Assembly: GCA_964035015.1 (NCBI GenBank)
Contig: OZ035997.1
Coordinates: forward strand, 28,439,067-28,503,066
Source of the DNA: Corallium rubrum
Taxonomy: Eukaryota; Cnidaria; Anthozoa; Scleralcyonacea; Coralliidae
Direction: 5' to 3'
Length of the DNA: 64,000 nucleotides
The notes beneath the pieces are model-generated. The model had not been told where the DNA came from. It ran no database searches and was given only the letters and a program-made list of their open reading frames with translations. The translations under genes were made by a program, and so were the position numbers. Shown piece by piece: positions 11,904 to 27,940 of this stretch. How positions within the stretch are numbered: position 1 is the first letter of the stretch; the number at the start of each line of letters is the position of its first letter.

Positions 11904-12660
11904 CAGTAGACTACCGTATACTAAAACTACCGTATACCTTCACAAGTGTCTCTAGTCTAAAAGACGCAGTGCGTCCGCATTATGTCGCAGATAGCTTAAA
12001 GTGCATATAAACCGCCAATTTTTTTATCATCTGAATACGTTCTACATAGAGTAAACAGTTGTTCAGTGAAATGTGTTTTTTTTTTCGATTGGATGTTTTT
12101 TGGCGATTCGCTTTTTTTTTTTATTTAAACATATTTTATCACCGCATTTACCCCAAGAGTTGCAACACATGCACTCATCTAGGGGGTTTACGCAGACATA
12201 GTAAAATTTTGGCCATTTTTTTTTAAACAAACAAGCAAACACTAACATGCAACATAATTTAGGCTGAAGGTATGAATCTCCATATATCTCGCATAAAACT
12301 TTAGACAACATAAATATTTATTTTTTGGAAAATTTTTTCCCTTTTTTTTTCTTCCTTTTTTCTTGTTTTTTTTTTGTTTTGTTTTTTTCTTTTAGAAAAC
12401 TTTAAATCTACAAGTATCAATAATAAATCTTTGTACAGCACCGAAAAACTGAACTTTGATTTTAAAATTGCCTAAATTATCACTGGGACCATGAGTAAGT
12501 AGAGAAAGTCGTTGAGATTCACTAGCCTCAGCCCTATAATATTTGCTCGATTTAACCAAAAATATTGTTAGCAATGTTTTTGCATAATCCATTTCAAAAT
12601 TCGTTGAAGAAAAGGTAATATTTTACGTGTGAAGTTTGTATTTTGAAGCGCCGCCATTAA
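11904..12660. other. Left edge of block B; inverted copy at 45240-46180
   Basis: The stretch is AT-rich with long T runs and has no credible gene. Its reverse complement is found at about 45240-46180, including the GCACTGCGTCTTTTAGAC segment. Colinearity with copy C in direct orientation begins only at about 12556 (46996 in C). Confidence 0.65.
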
Positions 12661-12899
12661 AGTGGCTGAGAAGAACGAGTCGAGGAATCTTAAGTCGAGG
12701 AAGTTTTCTTTTTCTCTGTTGCTTTTCCGCCTACATCACAAGTATATTGGATAACAAATTAGTTAGCTGTTATACTGATTTCTTTATACCGAACACACGT
12801 CACATGGTTCAAAGCCAAAAGTAACCGTAATACGAGAACCGTCTAGCGTCTGGCGAACAAGAAGCTTGAAAAGTATGTAGTTTGCAATTGCGCAAAGCT

Positions 12900-13319
12900 C
12901 TATTGACACACAAACTTTCTTAATAATGAAAACTTACCTTTTCGTAACTGGAAATTGCAGGATAGTCGTCCATTGGGCCGTTTTCACCAATGCAAGCTAC
13001 ATACGTAGCTATCCTTCGTACATATAAAACCGTCTCCTCTATGACAAGCGTTTATCCAACGTTGTTGCTTCTCCTTCTGCCGTTTTGGACCATGAAAACG
13101 TATAAAGAATACATCTTGGTTCTTTGAATTCCGTTTTAATAAATGGGGAAAGCGCGCGTCGTTTTTGCGTGTTCCCCACTCACCATACTTGAGTTTCAAT
13201 GTTGTTTGTCCGCACATTCCTAAGATTCCGCACGTGTTACCCCCAGCTGTGCAAACCGCCGAACTTGTGGTACACCAATTAAAGGCGTAACTCCAGGTCG
13301 GCTTTAACTGGTTTTCCAT
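12900..13319 (-). CDS. THAP-like zinc-finger exon, copy B
   Basis: The minus-strand frame begins with a possible M-C-G-Q near 13219 (an upstream ATG at 13319 is not conserved in copy C). It carries F-I-R-F-H-G-P-K-R, W-I-N-A-C and ends C-S-L-H-W. The spacing (W-x3-C before a C-x2-H) fits the second half of a THAP C2CH DNA-binding domain. After C-S-L-H the frame meets TGA, unless splicing uses the GTGAAA directly after it; a better donor (GAAAAG|GTAAGT) lies at about 12943, in another frame. It is therefore either an exon with an early donor or a frameshifted relic. It lies head-to-head with the transporter, whose ATG is 0.4 kb away. Confidence 0.5.
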
Positions 13320-13698
13320 GTAAACAGAATCTATAAGTCTAATTCGGACCGATTCGGGCCACGAAGAAAAGCTTTTTAACCGACATAATAAGCATACTTT
13401 AATCTCTCAAACTCAATATATTGTTTTAAATGAGATTTATGTCAAATCTCCTCATGTGAAACACCCCCGCAAAGAACTGTTAATTGCCAGCTGCACTACC
13501 AGGGTGCATTCCATATCAACCCCACGCCGAAGATAAGCCACGGGTGTTCAGGTGCTGCGCCAAGGGAGGTCAAGACCTCACGCCGGCGCCACCCACTGAT
13601 TATGTAAAAATAATTTAACATCTGAGCGGTCAGTAGTCCCTAACTTGGTCTAACACTTGATCACCAAGGACTACAAATAACAGTGAATAGAGAGAAAG
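13320..13698 (+). promoter_or_regulatory. Presumed promoter/5' UTR region between THAP-like exon and transporter
   Basis: A short region between two divergently oriented genes, almost identical to 47816-48193 in copy C. It is more GC-rich than the introns. No TATA box or initiator can be assigned confidently. Promoter status is inference from position and conservation between copies. Confidence 0.3.
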
Positions 13699-18073
<4,375 letters not shown>

Positions 18074-18451
18074 ACTTACATGTGATAAGTTTTCAAGTGT
18101 GCACATTGGATTGTAACGCAAAATCTAAGAAATTTTGCAACAGTAGAACTTCTTTCATTTTTGCGGTTTTTTAATTTTCTTACATATTAGCTTTGGACTG
18201 AAACTCTATCGATACTGCTAGAACGAGCGCCGTAGGATTAGTAAAATTAAAATTCCAAACCTTGATAGTTACAGCTTGACTTGAAGCGAAGATAGCTTGG
18301 AATAGTCGGAGAAGAACGAATAGTTATAATATTTAATTCGCCTCGTACTGAGAACATGTACATCACTGGAAATAATACCTTAAAATTAGTGTAACTCCAA
18401 AATTTGAGAGTTGTATTAAGGGATTTTTATGGACTCTTTGGCAATTTTCAT

Positions 18452-18485
<34 letters not shown>

Positions 18486-20961
18486 CTACGTTAATTACTA
18501 TATTCTGTATCATTTGACGTACTGCTCAATGCTAATAACTCTATTTGTATTGGTTTAATTATACAGCTATTACTAATCGTTGTATTACATTTATGTACAC
18601 TGAATAAACATGTTTTGAATTTTCTTTACAAATTACTGATGAGCATTATATTATTAATAAAACTAGAATCGGTTTTCTACTTATTACAGTTCTGAAGTTT
18701 ACTGTATATAAGACAGGCTCAACACAATTGGTAAAACTAAACTCAAAGTAGGCTTCGTAAATGTAAAGACAATTATTTAATATACGTCAACTCTTTCACG
18801 GCAGCAGCCCTTGGGGCTTTATTTTACTGTAATTATATGTACCCTATTTAAATAGAATGTATCTATTATCTAACCATGCCACTACTGCTGAGAGCACTTT
18901 GGAATTAGTAAACTCTAAAAGTTTGTTGATATTTTGAAAATAGGTTATTCTCGAAAAATGCGTTGTGTATTTTGACCAATAAAAATGCACACAAGTCACG
19001 TTATTGAAACACCTATTTACTGGGACCGATGATGGAAACAGTGTGTTTTGTATAGTCCCGAGACCGCCGTTTTTTCCCTAGGCGAACCCGAGAAAACTTT
19101 CAGACATTGTTTTGAACTAAAGGAAAAACTGGAGAAAACAAAGACAAACTGAACCTGACCATCTACTTCCGGTTTTGATATTTTTCCTTAGTGGAAAATA
19201 AATGTAATGTTGTCCGTTGGCATGGGTTACGCGGGAAATATCACGATTTTCGGACCGCCACGCGAGGACCACTCGCTCAATCAGAAAGCTAGAAAAACAG
19301 ATTTTTGCACTTGATATATAACAATACAGTTTGTCACATACTGTGCCTTTATTAGTATAGCCTGGTAATCATGTGATACCGAGTGCAAATGATTTAACAC
19401 TACGAGTGATATTTGAAAATTGAACCAAAATTGCACGAGCTGTAGGCGAGTGCAATTTGGATACATTTTCAAATATCACGAGTAGTGTAAAATCATTAAT
19501 TGGACGAGCAAAATCATATTACTTATTTATATTTATATATTATTCATAACAAAATTACAATGTTATGACTACATTGTTGTAATTTCTTTGTGTACTTGAA
19601 TATCTAACTGCTAATATGGTCGCAAAGTGAAACAATTTTAACAATGGTCTTTCAAATAGTCAGTTAATTTTCCAACAAGACATTTTTGGAAGAAACCACA
19701 AACATCAAACTTGCTAAACAAAATACAATACTTTACCTTGCGAATACGAGGCGTACATTGAATTTTACCACTGTTACCATGGCAACATTAATTTGTACTC
19801 TCTAGCGCGCAATTAACGATTTAATTTGCACTCCTCTCAACCAATCAGAATGCAGTAATTTTGTCATGCCTGTTGTTTAATTATTCACCGATATATTATA
19901 ATAATAACCGAGACGAATTCTTTTAGGTATAAATACACATTTTCGTACTTTTAGGAACAGCATTTTCTTTGAAATTGTTAATTTCCTCGTCTGTCGCATT
20001 GACAAATTGGCTGGCGGCCATTTTGAATAAACACTGTAGGTGATTATCGAGAATTAGTCCGAAGTAGCTCGACCAATCAGCGCGCGCGATTTTCCATAAT
20101 CACCTATGTATTTATACTAAAAGGTGATAACAGCGGGTAATAAAAAGAATATATCCCAGGACAGCTGGGCATATCATATCGTTTTTATCACTCATTGTAA
20201 TTCTCCCTTGTTCGCGCCCTGAAGTTATAAAATCGATATCACCCGATCACTCATATGACATATACGCCCGAAAAATGTCATCTTTTTTGTTAAACATATA
20301 TGTGTTATTTTATAACGATCTTAACTTAATTTTTTAATACAATGTATATATACTTCTCTTGTAGGGCTCCTGTTGATAACAGTATTTATTGTATTGCTAA
20401 TTGGATTACCCTACTGAAAAATAATGAAATAAAGTTCTTTCTATCTTCCTATCTACGACTACCTACCAGATTTTCTGATTGGCTATAAGTAATTATTCAC
20501 ATTGTCAGTTACGAATTTGTTCCTGTACCACATTACTGACTGGGCTTCGGGTTTTTTGTTTGGGCTAGGTGATTTAAATCAATCAGGAACCTTCTTAGTA
20601 TAGATAGGTGCCGATCGTATTTCATACTTCAAAAAGCATTAATAATTCACGAGGAAAACACAAAGGAAATCAGTACCATGTCCGTGGGTTTATACCTGAT
20701 AAAACTTCTTGACGTCAGAAAGAATACTAAGGAACATACAATTTTATATAAAGAATACTAATGAACATACAATTTTATATAAAGTATACTAATGAACATA
20801 ACATCCAATAGCGAATCGTTTTTGAAGCCATTCAAAACACTCGCATCACGTGGTTTATCAGATCTAAAACACTCGGGCTGCGCCCTTATGGTTTTAAATC
20901 TGATAAAACACGCCTGCTCGCGTTTTAAATATTACTTCAATTATTATTATTTTATTTTTAG
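18074..20961 (+). other. Copy B flank and LONRF intron 1 remnant
   Basis: Colinear with 295-1033 and 2959-5110 of copy A without the insertions found there. It contains a TA run at 18454-18483. No coding region is recognised. Confidence 0.6.
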
Positions 20962-21080
20962 ATGGTAATAATCATTTAATACTGAGTAATCTATCACATG
21001 TTACATCAGTTTTGGGTGATTATGAAAATGCTTTGGATTATGCAGAAAAAGCATGTACCTTAATGCCAAACTGTAAAAAG
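20962..21080 (+). pseudogene. LONRF exon 2 (TPR exon), copy B
   Basis: 119 nt with intact acceptor, donor and frame, encoding D-G-N-N-H-L then L-G-D-Y-E-N-A-L-D-Y-A-E-K. It differs from copy C by Ala-to-Gly at residue 2. As exon 3 of this copy has a stop and no exon 1 lies upstream, it is called part of a pseudogene although this exon itself is open. Confidence 0.7.
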
Positions 21081-21724
21081 GTCAGTATGTTGAGAACATT
21101 TTCAAAAGCAATTTACTGATGTTTAGAATAATTTTAATTTACACTGGTGGCCAAAATTAACTTATATTTCTGCAAGTTTTTCGTCTTTCTCCTAATGGTT
21201 TTAGAATCCAGGGTTCTATTAGAAGTTTTATATTTGACTTGAATACCTATATCTCCAAGTGTATGAAAACAAAAAACAAATTTTCATTATATTTCTACTC
21301 TATTTCAGTGTTTTTTGTGCTTATATTTGCATGCAAACACGTAAAAATAAGGGTGGCTGAAACTAGTTCAAATGTCTCGTTCCAAAACCTTTCATATCCC
21401 AGAAACTTTATTAAACATGATTTTCTCTTGACATTCTGAAAGAAGTACTTTAATTTGCTTTTTTCTATGGATTTTGTCTGATAACACTGTCTTTCTTTGG
21501 GTGGTATATTAATTTTGGTCACCAGTATAAGTATTGGTTAGTTACCAAACCCGAGGTTGAGGTAACCAACCTACTCAGTTCAAGATCACAGAGGTTGCCT
21601 AAGAAAACTGAGATACTGAGTTCGTTATTACAGAGGTTCCTAAAAAACACTTCGGTCGCGATGATAAATACTTTATCACATTCGTGACCATTGATTAACT
21701 TGATTAATGATTAACGTTTATTTT

Positions 21725-21807
21725 CCCAACCACGCATAAATCAAGTTAATTTATATTATTAATATATATTAGCCAGGGGCAATTAACTTGATTTATGCGT
21801 GGTTGGG
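21725..21807. repeat. Palindromic MITE-like hairpin, copy B
   Basis: Same hairpin as at 7901-7982, with 27-nt arms. It serves as the empty-site reference for the insertions next to it in copies A and C. Confidence 0.8.
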
Positions 21808-21926
21808 AGTAATTATTATAAATAAACAACCGCGGTACATCAAAGAAAACCGAGGTGATCGTGAACTAAAGATTATTTATTTCTTGTCTATCTAATATAT
21901 TTTAATTTTGTGGGTCGCATTTTTAG

Positions 21927-22052
21927 GCATTTTATCGCAAATAAGCATGTGCATTGATTGGGCTAAAGAATAACTCACAAACTGTCATAGCGAATCTTCA
22001 ACTTCTTCTAATTGATTCCAAAAATGAAGTTGGTCGCAAGTCTTTGACTAAG
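21927..22052 (+). pseudogene. LONRF exon 3 (TPR exon), copy B, in-frame stop
   Basis: 126 nt instead of 123. Three bases (TAA) are inserted after F-Y-R-K, giving an in-frame stop at residue 6 without shifting the frame. The donor AAG|GTACT is intact. The rest translates as in copy A (K-N-N-S-Q-T-V-I). Confidence 0.85.
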
Positions 22053-22220
22053 GTACTACATTACTATACAGCATATATAAAATGATGATCATTAATAATA
22101 ATGATCATTATTAAATTATTCACTCAGCGAGTGGTGTAATAAACAACTTTTCTTTAAAGTAAATAAATCTTATCAAATATTGTTACAAATTTTAAGATAG
22201 TTTTACCTTTTTGTTTGCAG

Positions 22221-22310
22221 AAGTTTCCACATACAAAATGTAGAGTAGTTCGATGGCATATAATAAACAATCGCTCACAAAACTTTGCTTCAAATTTGGT
22301 GTAGATATAT
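22221..22310 (+). pseudogene. LONRF exon-4-like segment, copy B
   Basis: Follows TTTTTGTTTGCAG; reads K-F-P-H-T-K-C-R-V-V-R-W-H and reaches TAG after 27 codons, as in copy C. Homology of block B to C stops near 22400. Confidence 0.6.
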
Positions 22311-22399
22311 TCCACAGGCATAAGCGAATTCATTCTCTTGTGCCAATGTTTTCATCACTCGCATCGAAATTTTAGCGGATGCCATGTTTGATTTTTAGT

Positions 22400-22756
22400 A
22401 TAAATAATGCTGTCTAAATAATTTTATCTTGCCTAAACAACAACAAATAACAACCAAACACTTTGATTGATACATTTTCAACTAAATTTGATAAAAAGAG
22501 CAAAGATTTTCGAAGGATGGTTTAAATATACAAGCAATTCAAGGATTACAAAAAGTGGCTGATACATGTGTACGCCATGCCATGATTTGCTGCTGTCTAA
22601 ATAATTTTGGAAATTTTTTTTGTCTCAAATTTTATTATCCCACGGCATGCCCTACCATTATAAAGTAATTACGATAAGCATTAAGCGATTGTAATAGACA
22701 CCATTTCCATTCTTAAAACATAACTTTGATAACCTCTGCTTGCCGCATTTGCTTGA
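22400..22756. other. Junction between block B and LINE
   Basis: An AT-rich stretch unlike the other copies. It may be part of the LINE insertion that truncates block B. No gene is seen. Confidence 0.4.
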
Positions 22757-24154
22757 CAGTTGCAAAATCTAACATATATCTTTAACCAGGCTATTACTCT
22801 ATCCACTTTTCCAGATGAATGGAAAGTGGCTAGAGTAACACCTCTTTTTAAAAATGGCCAACGAAATATTCCTGGAAACTACAGGCCAATTTCAGTTTTG
22901 CCAGCAATAAGCAAAATCATGGAACGAATTCTTTATTATCAATTATACAACTATTTGACCAAATTTGAACTACTGAGCAATTCCCAATTTGGTTTTCGGA
23001 AATCTCACTCCACAGCCACAGCATTACTAGACTGTACTAATGAGTGGTACGTTAACTTAGATAGAAAGCTATTTAACTTGGTAGTTTTTATTGACTTAAA
23101 AAAAGCTTTTGATACTGTTAATCACCAAATTCTCCTTAAAAAGTTGGAGTTCTATGGAATAAGAGGACAAGCACTTTCTTTTTTAAGATCCTATCTCACA
23201 AATCGTAGCCAGAAGTGCAAAATAAATGGATTTGTCTCATCTGAACACACGGTCAAATGTGGTGTACCACAAGGTTCTATTTTAGGACCATTATTATTTC
23301 TATTGTACATCAATGATTTGCCAGAGTGCCTTGATAATACAAGACCCCGACTATTCGCTGATGACACAAATCTTACAGCTTCTGGAGACTCGATAAATGA
23401 TATTGAAGTTACAGTAAATTCTGATTTAGAAAATCTTAAAGATTGGTTAATGGCCAATAAACTTAGCTTGAATGTCGCTAAAACTGAATTTATGTTGATT
23501 CGTCCAAAACGAATGAAAACAGATTCTCACCCGAATATTTTCATCGAAAATAAACAAATTAAACAGGTTTATGAATGCAAAACTCTTGGAATAGTAGTTG
23601 ACCAGCATTTATCCTGGAATGAAAATACTAAAAATATTTGCAAAAAAATAACAACAGCAATTTCCGCTCTCCGTCGTGTCAAACCATTTGTTGAGAAAGA
23701 TACACTTATTTCCATATATGCTATTGTTCGCCCACACTTCAATTATTGCTGTGAAGTGTGGGATGTAATAGGTGAAACACAATCAAAACGACTACAAAAA
23801 CTCCAAAATCGAGCTGCTCGAGTTATCATGAATATGAGTAATGATGTAGATCATACTATTGCTTTACAAGCCTTAGGCTGGGAACCACTTAAATTGATGA
23901 GAAAAAAGGCAAAAGCAATATTAATGTACAAAATTTTGAATAAAATGGGTCCCGAGAAGCTTACAAATCTTTTTACGTATAAAAGCGAAATTACAAATCA
24001 CAAACTTCGGGGCATTTCCAGTGGCCTTTGTTTACCACAACCCCGGACAAATTATATGAAAAACAGTTTTATGTACGAAGGTGCACACCTGTGGAATTCT
24101 ATTCCAAATGAAATCAGGGAGTGCAAAACCCTCTCCCATTTTTTTTCGTTTTGA
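22757..24154 (+). CDS. Reverse transcriptase (pol fragment) of a Jockey/CR1-group LINE
   Basis: A 465-codon open frame with no proper start; an in-frame TGA lies directly upstream, so the element is truncated or mutated. RT blocks: N-Y-R-P-I-S-V-L-P early, block A with F-I-D-L-K-K-A-F-D-T-V, block B with G-V-P-Q-G-S-I-L-G-P, and catalytic F-A-D-D. The C-terminal part has the N-Y-C-C-E-V-W and L-Q-N-R-A-A-R motifs common to this group. No endonuclease domain is present. It belongs to a clearly different clade from the RTs at 6198 and 49545. The exact clade needs a tree. Confidence 0.85.
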   Translation, partial: QLQNLTYIFNQAITLSTFPDEWKVARVTPLFKNGQRNIPGNYRPISVLPAISKIMERILYYQLYNYLTKFELLSNSQFGFRKSHSTATALLDCTNEWYVNLDRKLFNLVVFIDLKKAFDTVNHQILLKKLEFYGIRGQALSFLRSYLTNRSQKCKINGFVSSEHTVKCGVPQGSILGPLLFLLYINDLPECLDNTRPRLFADDTNLTASGDSINDIEVTVNSDLENLKDWLMANKLSLNVAKTEFMLIRPKRMKTDSHPNIFIENKQIKQVYECKTLGIVVDQHLSWNENTKNICKKITTAISALRRVKPFVEKDTLISIYAIVRPHFNYCCEVWDVIGETQSKRLQKLQNRAARVIMNMSNDVDHTIALQALGWEPLKLMRKKAKAILMYKILNKMGPEKLTNLFTYKSEITNHKLRGISSGLCLPQPRTNYMKNSFMYEGAHLWNSIPNEIRECKTLSHFFSF

Positions 24155-24874
24155 CATTAATATGTCAACTTTGTTGACATTCGGTTAAGCATAGTATGGG
24201 TTAAGAATGTGTTTGTCTACACTTTACATATATGTAACTTATTTGCACAATTATTCAGTCGATATTAAATTTTGTTACAATTTTATTATGCTGTAACTAG
24301 TTAACGAAAATTATTTTTCTGTTAGGAAGAGAAAAGGTCAACTTACAATAATCCATATTGATCCGGTCTGTTTAATACAACTTGCAATGGAGTACAGTGC
24401 CGGTGTCACAGGAAATTTGCCGCCCTCATAGTCTCATGTGCAAAACGACCCATATTGTTAATATCAATTAATGCAAATTACACCTATATGTATCTAGCAG
24501 TTCATATGTCGTACTGTTCCTTCCACCAAGGCAGCACTTCCTTGTGATAATAACTTCTAGTTTGTAACATAAAATGCGTCGAATCCGAAGGAACTTGAGT
24601 AGTCTTGAATGCCCATCCGCCATAACGCCATTGTCACGAATATACGCCAAATAAAGCACAATCTGATCATATTAATTGTTGATGATAACCACGAATTGTT
24701 CTCGTATTTTTCTGACCACCAGATTTAACAATTCTGGATCAACTGTGACGAGTTTTCAAAAGTTTTTGCGCATCTAGTCCACCGGCCATAGTTCATTCCT
24801 CGTCGGCGGTCAGATGCAAATGAATCAATAATTTATCAATTTTAGCGTTAGGACCATGATGCTTTGCGGCAGCT
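24155..24874. other. LINE 3' flank and unassigned sequence
   Basis: The first few hundred bases probably include the 3' UTR of the preceding LINE. No terminal A-rich or short-repeat tail is clear. No gene is recognised. Confidence 0.4.
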
Positions 24875-24882
24875 GTCCAGCC

Positions 24883-26177
24883 CACTGACCTATATATTTA
24901 ACTGGACAGCGTGCTCCTATTACCTTTGAGTTAGGAAAGTGTCCGCATTTTCACTTTCAAAATGGCGGCATTTATGGGTCCTTTTGCTAATGGTGAAGGT
25001 CGCTGACCGATACCTAAGATCTCTAGTTCGTGTTGGACATGTTCGGTCTTTCACTTTTTTTAAGAAAACTAAGCTATTTGGTCGAATAAACTGTATGTAT
25101 GTTGTAGCCAGATTAATTATCTTTCTTCCAGTATATTTGATAGCTTCTACAGTGGTTTATTTCTCGAGAAAACATTCGGAGAAGACATTATAATACATAC
25201 GGAAAAAAAATTCAAAATAGCGGCCGCTATTATGATTTGGACATGTTCGGTATTTCTCTTTTTTTAGGGAAACTAAGCTATTTGGTCGGATGAACTGTAC
25301 GTATGTTGTAGCAAGGTGAATTATCTTTCTGCCAATATATTTTATAACTCCTACAGTGGATTATTTCTTGAGAAAACGTTCGGAGTAGACGGACTAGGTG
25401 AAACTTTGTCGAATTTTTGCCAAGTCAGCATAATATCGTCCTGGTCTCGAGTTTGTGTAAACAAAATATTTCTAGTATTTATGTTTGTTGCTGAGCCTGA
25501 GCGGCCCGGGATGTTTTCATGAGAAGGTCTTATTGTAGTTCTGAACCACAATAATATTCCTAGACAATTACTGTTGTAGCTTTCTAGCAGTCTGAATTAA
25601 AAAGACGCGCCGGCCGGCGGTAACCGCACGAACACTTGGCAATAAAATAAACAAGACTGTCAATACACATGGTCATGGAAATCTACAAACATTTCGTTTT
25701 ATGAAGTCGCCAGCTCTATAAAGAACCGCTGAAGATCACGACAAAATCGTAAAGAAGCGAGGCGTACCGAGTCCTTCTTAGGGGCTATTTACATGGGAGG
25801 CGATATTCCTAGTATTTGGTCAGACAAATAATCCAGGAGGCCTCTTGAGTTGTTCCACAAGAAATTAACAATGACCAACCTGCATGCATTAACTCTTTCC
25901 TGTCCGAATTTATTGGTCTTAACTCTTTAGTATTTTATTCTAGCTAACGCCAGACGATTTTATTCACCTCTGGGGAAGCCCTCGCATAGGAACGATTTAT
26001 TAATAAAGTAAGAAAATCGCTTTGTGTTTGCAAAAATATTCTGTTTTCCTACGATAAGTACTTGTCAGTGGTCGCTACCATTAGCAGAAGGACCCATAAA
26101 TGCCGCCATTTTGAAAGTGAAAATGCGGACACATTTTTGACCAGCACCCGCAGTCCAGTTAAATATTTAGGTCAGTG
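24883..26177 (+). mobile_element. hAT-type non-autonomous element (1.3 kb), perfect 8-bp target duplication
   Basis: Ends CACTGACC... / ...GGTCAGTG, with inverted repeats extending about 120 bp (they include AAATGGCGGCATTTATGGG). Both sides are flanked by GTCCAGCC (24875-24882 and 26178-26185). An 8-bp duplication with CACTG ends fits hAT. The interior has no transposase; short ORFs such as 24939-25193 are not conserved as proteins. A second, truncated copy in reverse orientation lies at about 43650-45163. Confidence 0.85.
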
Positions 26178-26185
26178 GTCCAGCC

Positions 26186-26772
26186 TCCTCTGTAAAAGGT
26201 CATTAAAATAACAAAAATAGGTACGCAGTGCGTACATGTGTCGACTGGTTGAGTGATCATGAGTTCAGTGAATGAACATGAAAAAAGTTACAATGACTTG
26301 TTACCGGAATCCCGAAGCTGTGTTCAAATTTCAAATACGTGATGCGTATATGTTACTATTGTGCCACACTCGATTAAACTGATTGCCTTAGTGATTTCAG
26401 GTGAAGGGAAATCATTAACTCAATTTGACATAGGTGGACTGGTGCACATCCATTTTACAAACTATTGTATACATCATACACCTTCACACCCATCAGTGGT
26501 ATAGCCCGTAGTTAACCTGATGCATTGATAAATCTTTGCACTATCTGGGGGTGATGACATAAATCTTTTACTTGAAGTTGTCGGTTACATTGCTAAGCAA
26601 CGTAGATGCAAAAACTGTAATTATTATTGTCATGCAGCCAAATTCCACGATGAATTATTTTGCATCGAAATGAGTGTCACAGCCCATATTTAAAACACAC
26701 AAAGGGCAAGAAGAGCGATTAATTAAGCGGTAAGAAAAATGGTTAATTTTCGCTGTTAACTCATACATGTAG
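26186..26772. other. Unassigned stretch
   Basis: AT-rich sequence. I see no gene, terminal repeat or tandem repeat in it. Confidence 0.4.
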
Positions 26773-27382
26773 TTATCTAACAGATGTTGTGAACTGTAGA
26801 ACTTTTTTATTTTGATTATCACTACATTTTGAAGAAAGTATACTTTGTACTGAAACAGGTGTACCAAGCAATCCAGTGAAATTTTCTAGATTACATACAA
26901 CAGCCTTCGATTCAAAAGGTAAAACTATGTCTTGAGCACATGAAGTAAGCTGAAAATAGTTTACTAAGTCTTGAACAGCTTCAACCAAAGTTAAAACACA
27001 ACATCCTGATGGACATGGCATTCCATATAAATCTCTTGAATGAGAGTCAAAAATTTTAAATACCTCTGGAAAAGGTCTAAAAATTGCAACAGTATTTGAA
27101 TACCGATAGTAAGCAAACAACTTTTGTAGCATGTTCAAGTGTAAGGGCCATACATAAAATACGTGACGCTTTTTTTGCCGATTTTTGACTCCCCTATACC
27201 CCCTGTGACAATCTGTGACGGTTGGCATTACCCCCCATCGAAAATTATGTGACTCTGAACCAATCCACCCCCCCCCACCCCACCCCCCACCCCCAACACC
27301 AAATTAATATGCAGTAATTCGAGAGAATGTGCCGGATCTAGATCTTTTTTTGAATCCTAACCCTAAGCAGTAACTATAAGGA

Positions 27383-27450
<68 letters not shown>

Positions 27451-27940
27451 TTCAAATCACTCAAAATCCCCTCCTTGCTTTTTCTGCACGCGTGCAAAAT
27501 GGACTTCACGCGTGTCGGGATTAGCATCCTCACCCAGGCACCTAACCCTAAACAAACTAACAAAGCACCAGAAAATGATTCACTGTATTGTAAACAATAA
27601 ATTTTTATTATCAATTGAAACCATTTCAGGTTCATCAGTTAGTAATAACAAGTCTTTGTTGATAGATTTGCTTATACAGTCATACAGACTATTTCCATTT
27701 AATAATATTGTGTTCATAAAGGATGTGTCCCAAATGTTAACACACTTAATTTCATTGTGGACTATGGATGTCAGTGACATTGTTTTTCAGCATTGTGCCC
27801 AAACCTTGACTAAAATCAGCAAATATTGTTTGACTGACATCAATTATTTCATTTATGGTAGGGCCTGGGTTTTCTTCAACATGATTTGAAAGTCTTAACA
27901 ACAATTGCAAATACTTGTAGCAACATCTGTGTAACCCAAG
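26773..27940 (-). pseudogene. Decayed mobile-element-type ORF: 2A-like motif plus cysteine-protease-like domain
   Basis: Read on the minus strand, three frames follow in order. At 27940-27752 a 62-codon frame has a Leu-rich stretch and H-V-E-E-N-P-G-P, close to the 2A consensus D-V/I-E-x-N-P-G-P but with His for Asp. At 27780-27580 a second frame reads W-D-T-S-F-M-N then L-L-L-L-T-D-E-P. At 27228-26773 a third has F-D-S-H-S-R-D-L-Y-G-M-P, a probable catalytic His region. Frameshifts and a TA repeat (27389-27446) separate them. The order resembles OTU/C76-like protease domains of large invertebrate mobile-element polyproteins; this assignment is inference. It is not functional as it stands. 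Confidence 0.5.
27389..27446. repeat. (TA)n microsatellite
   Basis: About 29 TA units splitting the decayed minus-strand ORF. Immediately after it, CACGCGTG-containing sequence (27470-27545) is related to 55330-55400, which also lies near a TA-rich stretch. Confidence 0.95.

Noticed and set aside
24939-25193. 84-codon ORF and its relative at 44821-45024
   Set aside because: Lies across hAT terminal repeats; differences between copies do not follow a coding pattern.
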